From the NCBI GenBank assembly GCA_029339195.1, contig JAPTJF010000737.1:1-17168 (forward strand): a stretch of 17,168 bases of DNA. Direction: 5' to 3'. Shown here one piece after another: positions 17,093-17,168 of the stretch. Numbering within the stretch: the stretch's first letter is position 1; every line of letters starts with the position of its first letter. Source of the DNA: Micractinium sp. NFX-FRZ. Taxonomy: Eukaryota; Chlorophyta; Trebouxiophyceae; Chlorellales; Chlorellaceae. A program made the position numbers and the translations under genes. The notes under the pieces were generated by a model. That model searched no databases. It saw only the letters and a program-made list of their open reading frames with translations, and was not told the origin of the DNA.

Positions 17093-17168
<76 letters not shown>
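17084..17168 (+). other. Start of helicase intron 6 and terminal 76-nt poly-G
   Basis: The donor GTGAGG follows exon 6 at 17084. From 17093 to the end every base is G, 76 in a row. A genuine G tract of that length is unlikely; a two-colour sequencing or assembly-edge artefact is more plausible. It should not be used to model the gene. Confidence 0.75.

Noticed and set aside
1..17168. A multi-gene defence, biosynthetic or other novel system
   Set aside because: The five genes belong to known, unrelated housekeeping or scaffold families, lie on both strands and have their own promoters. Nothing links them as one system.

Overview
The window is nuclear DNA from a GC-rich green alga. Trebouxiophyceae (Chlorella, Micractinium or Auxenochlorella type) is my best guess, but no species marker is visible. 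Three things point there: genes cut into many short exons by GC-rich introns whose donors almost always read GTG; a plastid thylakoid-lumen immunophilin; and TGTAA motifs, the chlorophyte poly(A) signal, downstream of two stop codons. Nothing looks prokaryotic. Exons were assembled by hand from protein similarity, reading frame and splice sites; none has transcript support.

Layout: (1) 335-4411, minus, 11 exons: a medium-chain reductase of the MECR/2-enoyl thioester reductase type. (2) 4797-6871, plus, 7 exons: FKBP16-4-like lumenal immunophilin with a twin-arginine signal. Genes 1 and 2 are divergent across 385 bp. (3) 7935-9479, plus, no intron in the coding region: an armadillo-repeat protein, preceded by about 1 kb of non-coding DNA with a striking palindrome cluster. 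(4) 9935-13449, minus, 10 exons: NUF2, a subunit of the NDC80 kinetochore complex, convergent with gene 3. (5) 13716 to beyond the window end, plus: the N-terminal part of a DDX31/Dbp7-type DEAD-box RNA helicase, divergent from NUF2 across 266 bp. The window ends in 76 consecutive G, probably an assembly or sequencing artefact inside the helicase's sixth intron.

The genes serve different processes: fatty-acid or redox metabolism, thylakoid lumen, protein scaffolding, chromosome segregation and ribosome biogenesis. Nothing suggests one pathway. The functional links visible are positional only: two divergent promoters and one convergent pair. I did not find a convincing new multi-gene system. 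The items most worth a second look are the frame-preserving, stop-free, non-canonical intron near the 3' end of the FKBP gene; the nested palindromes and GC hairpin at 7375-7460; the direct repeats at some splice junctions, which bear on intron gain; and the intronless armadillo gene among intron-dense neighbours.
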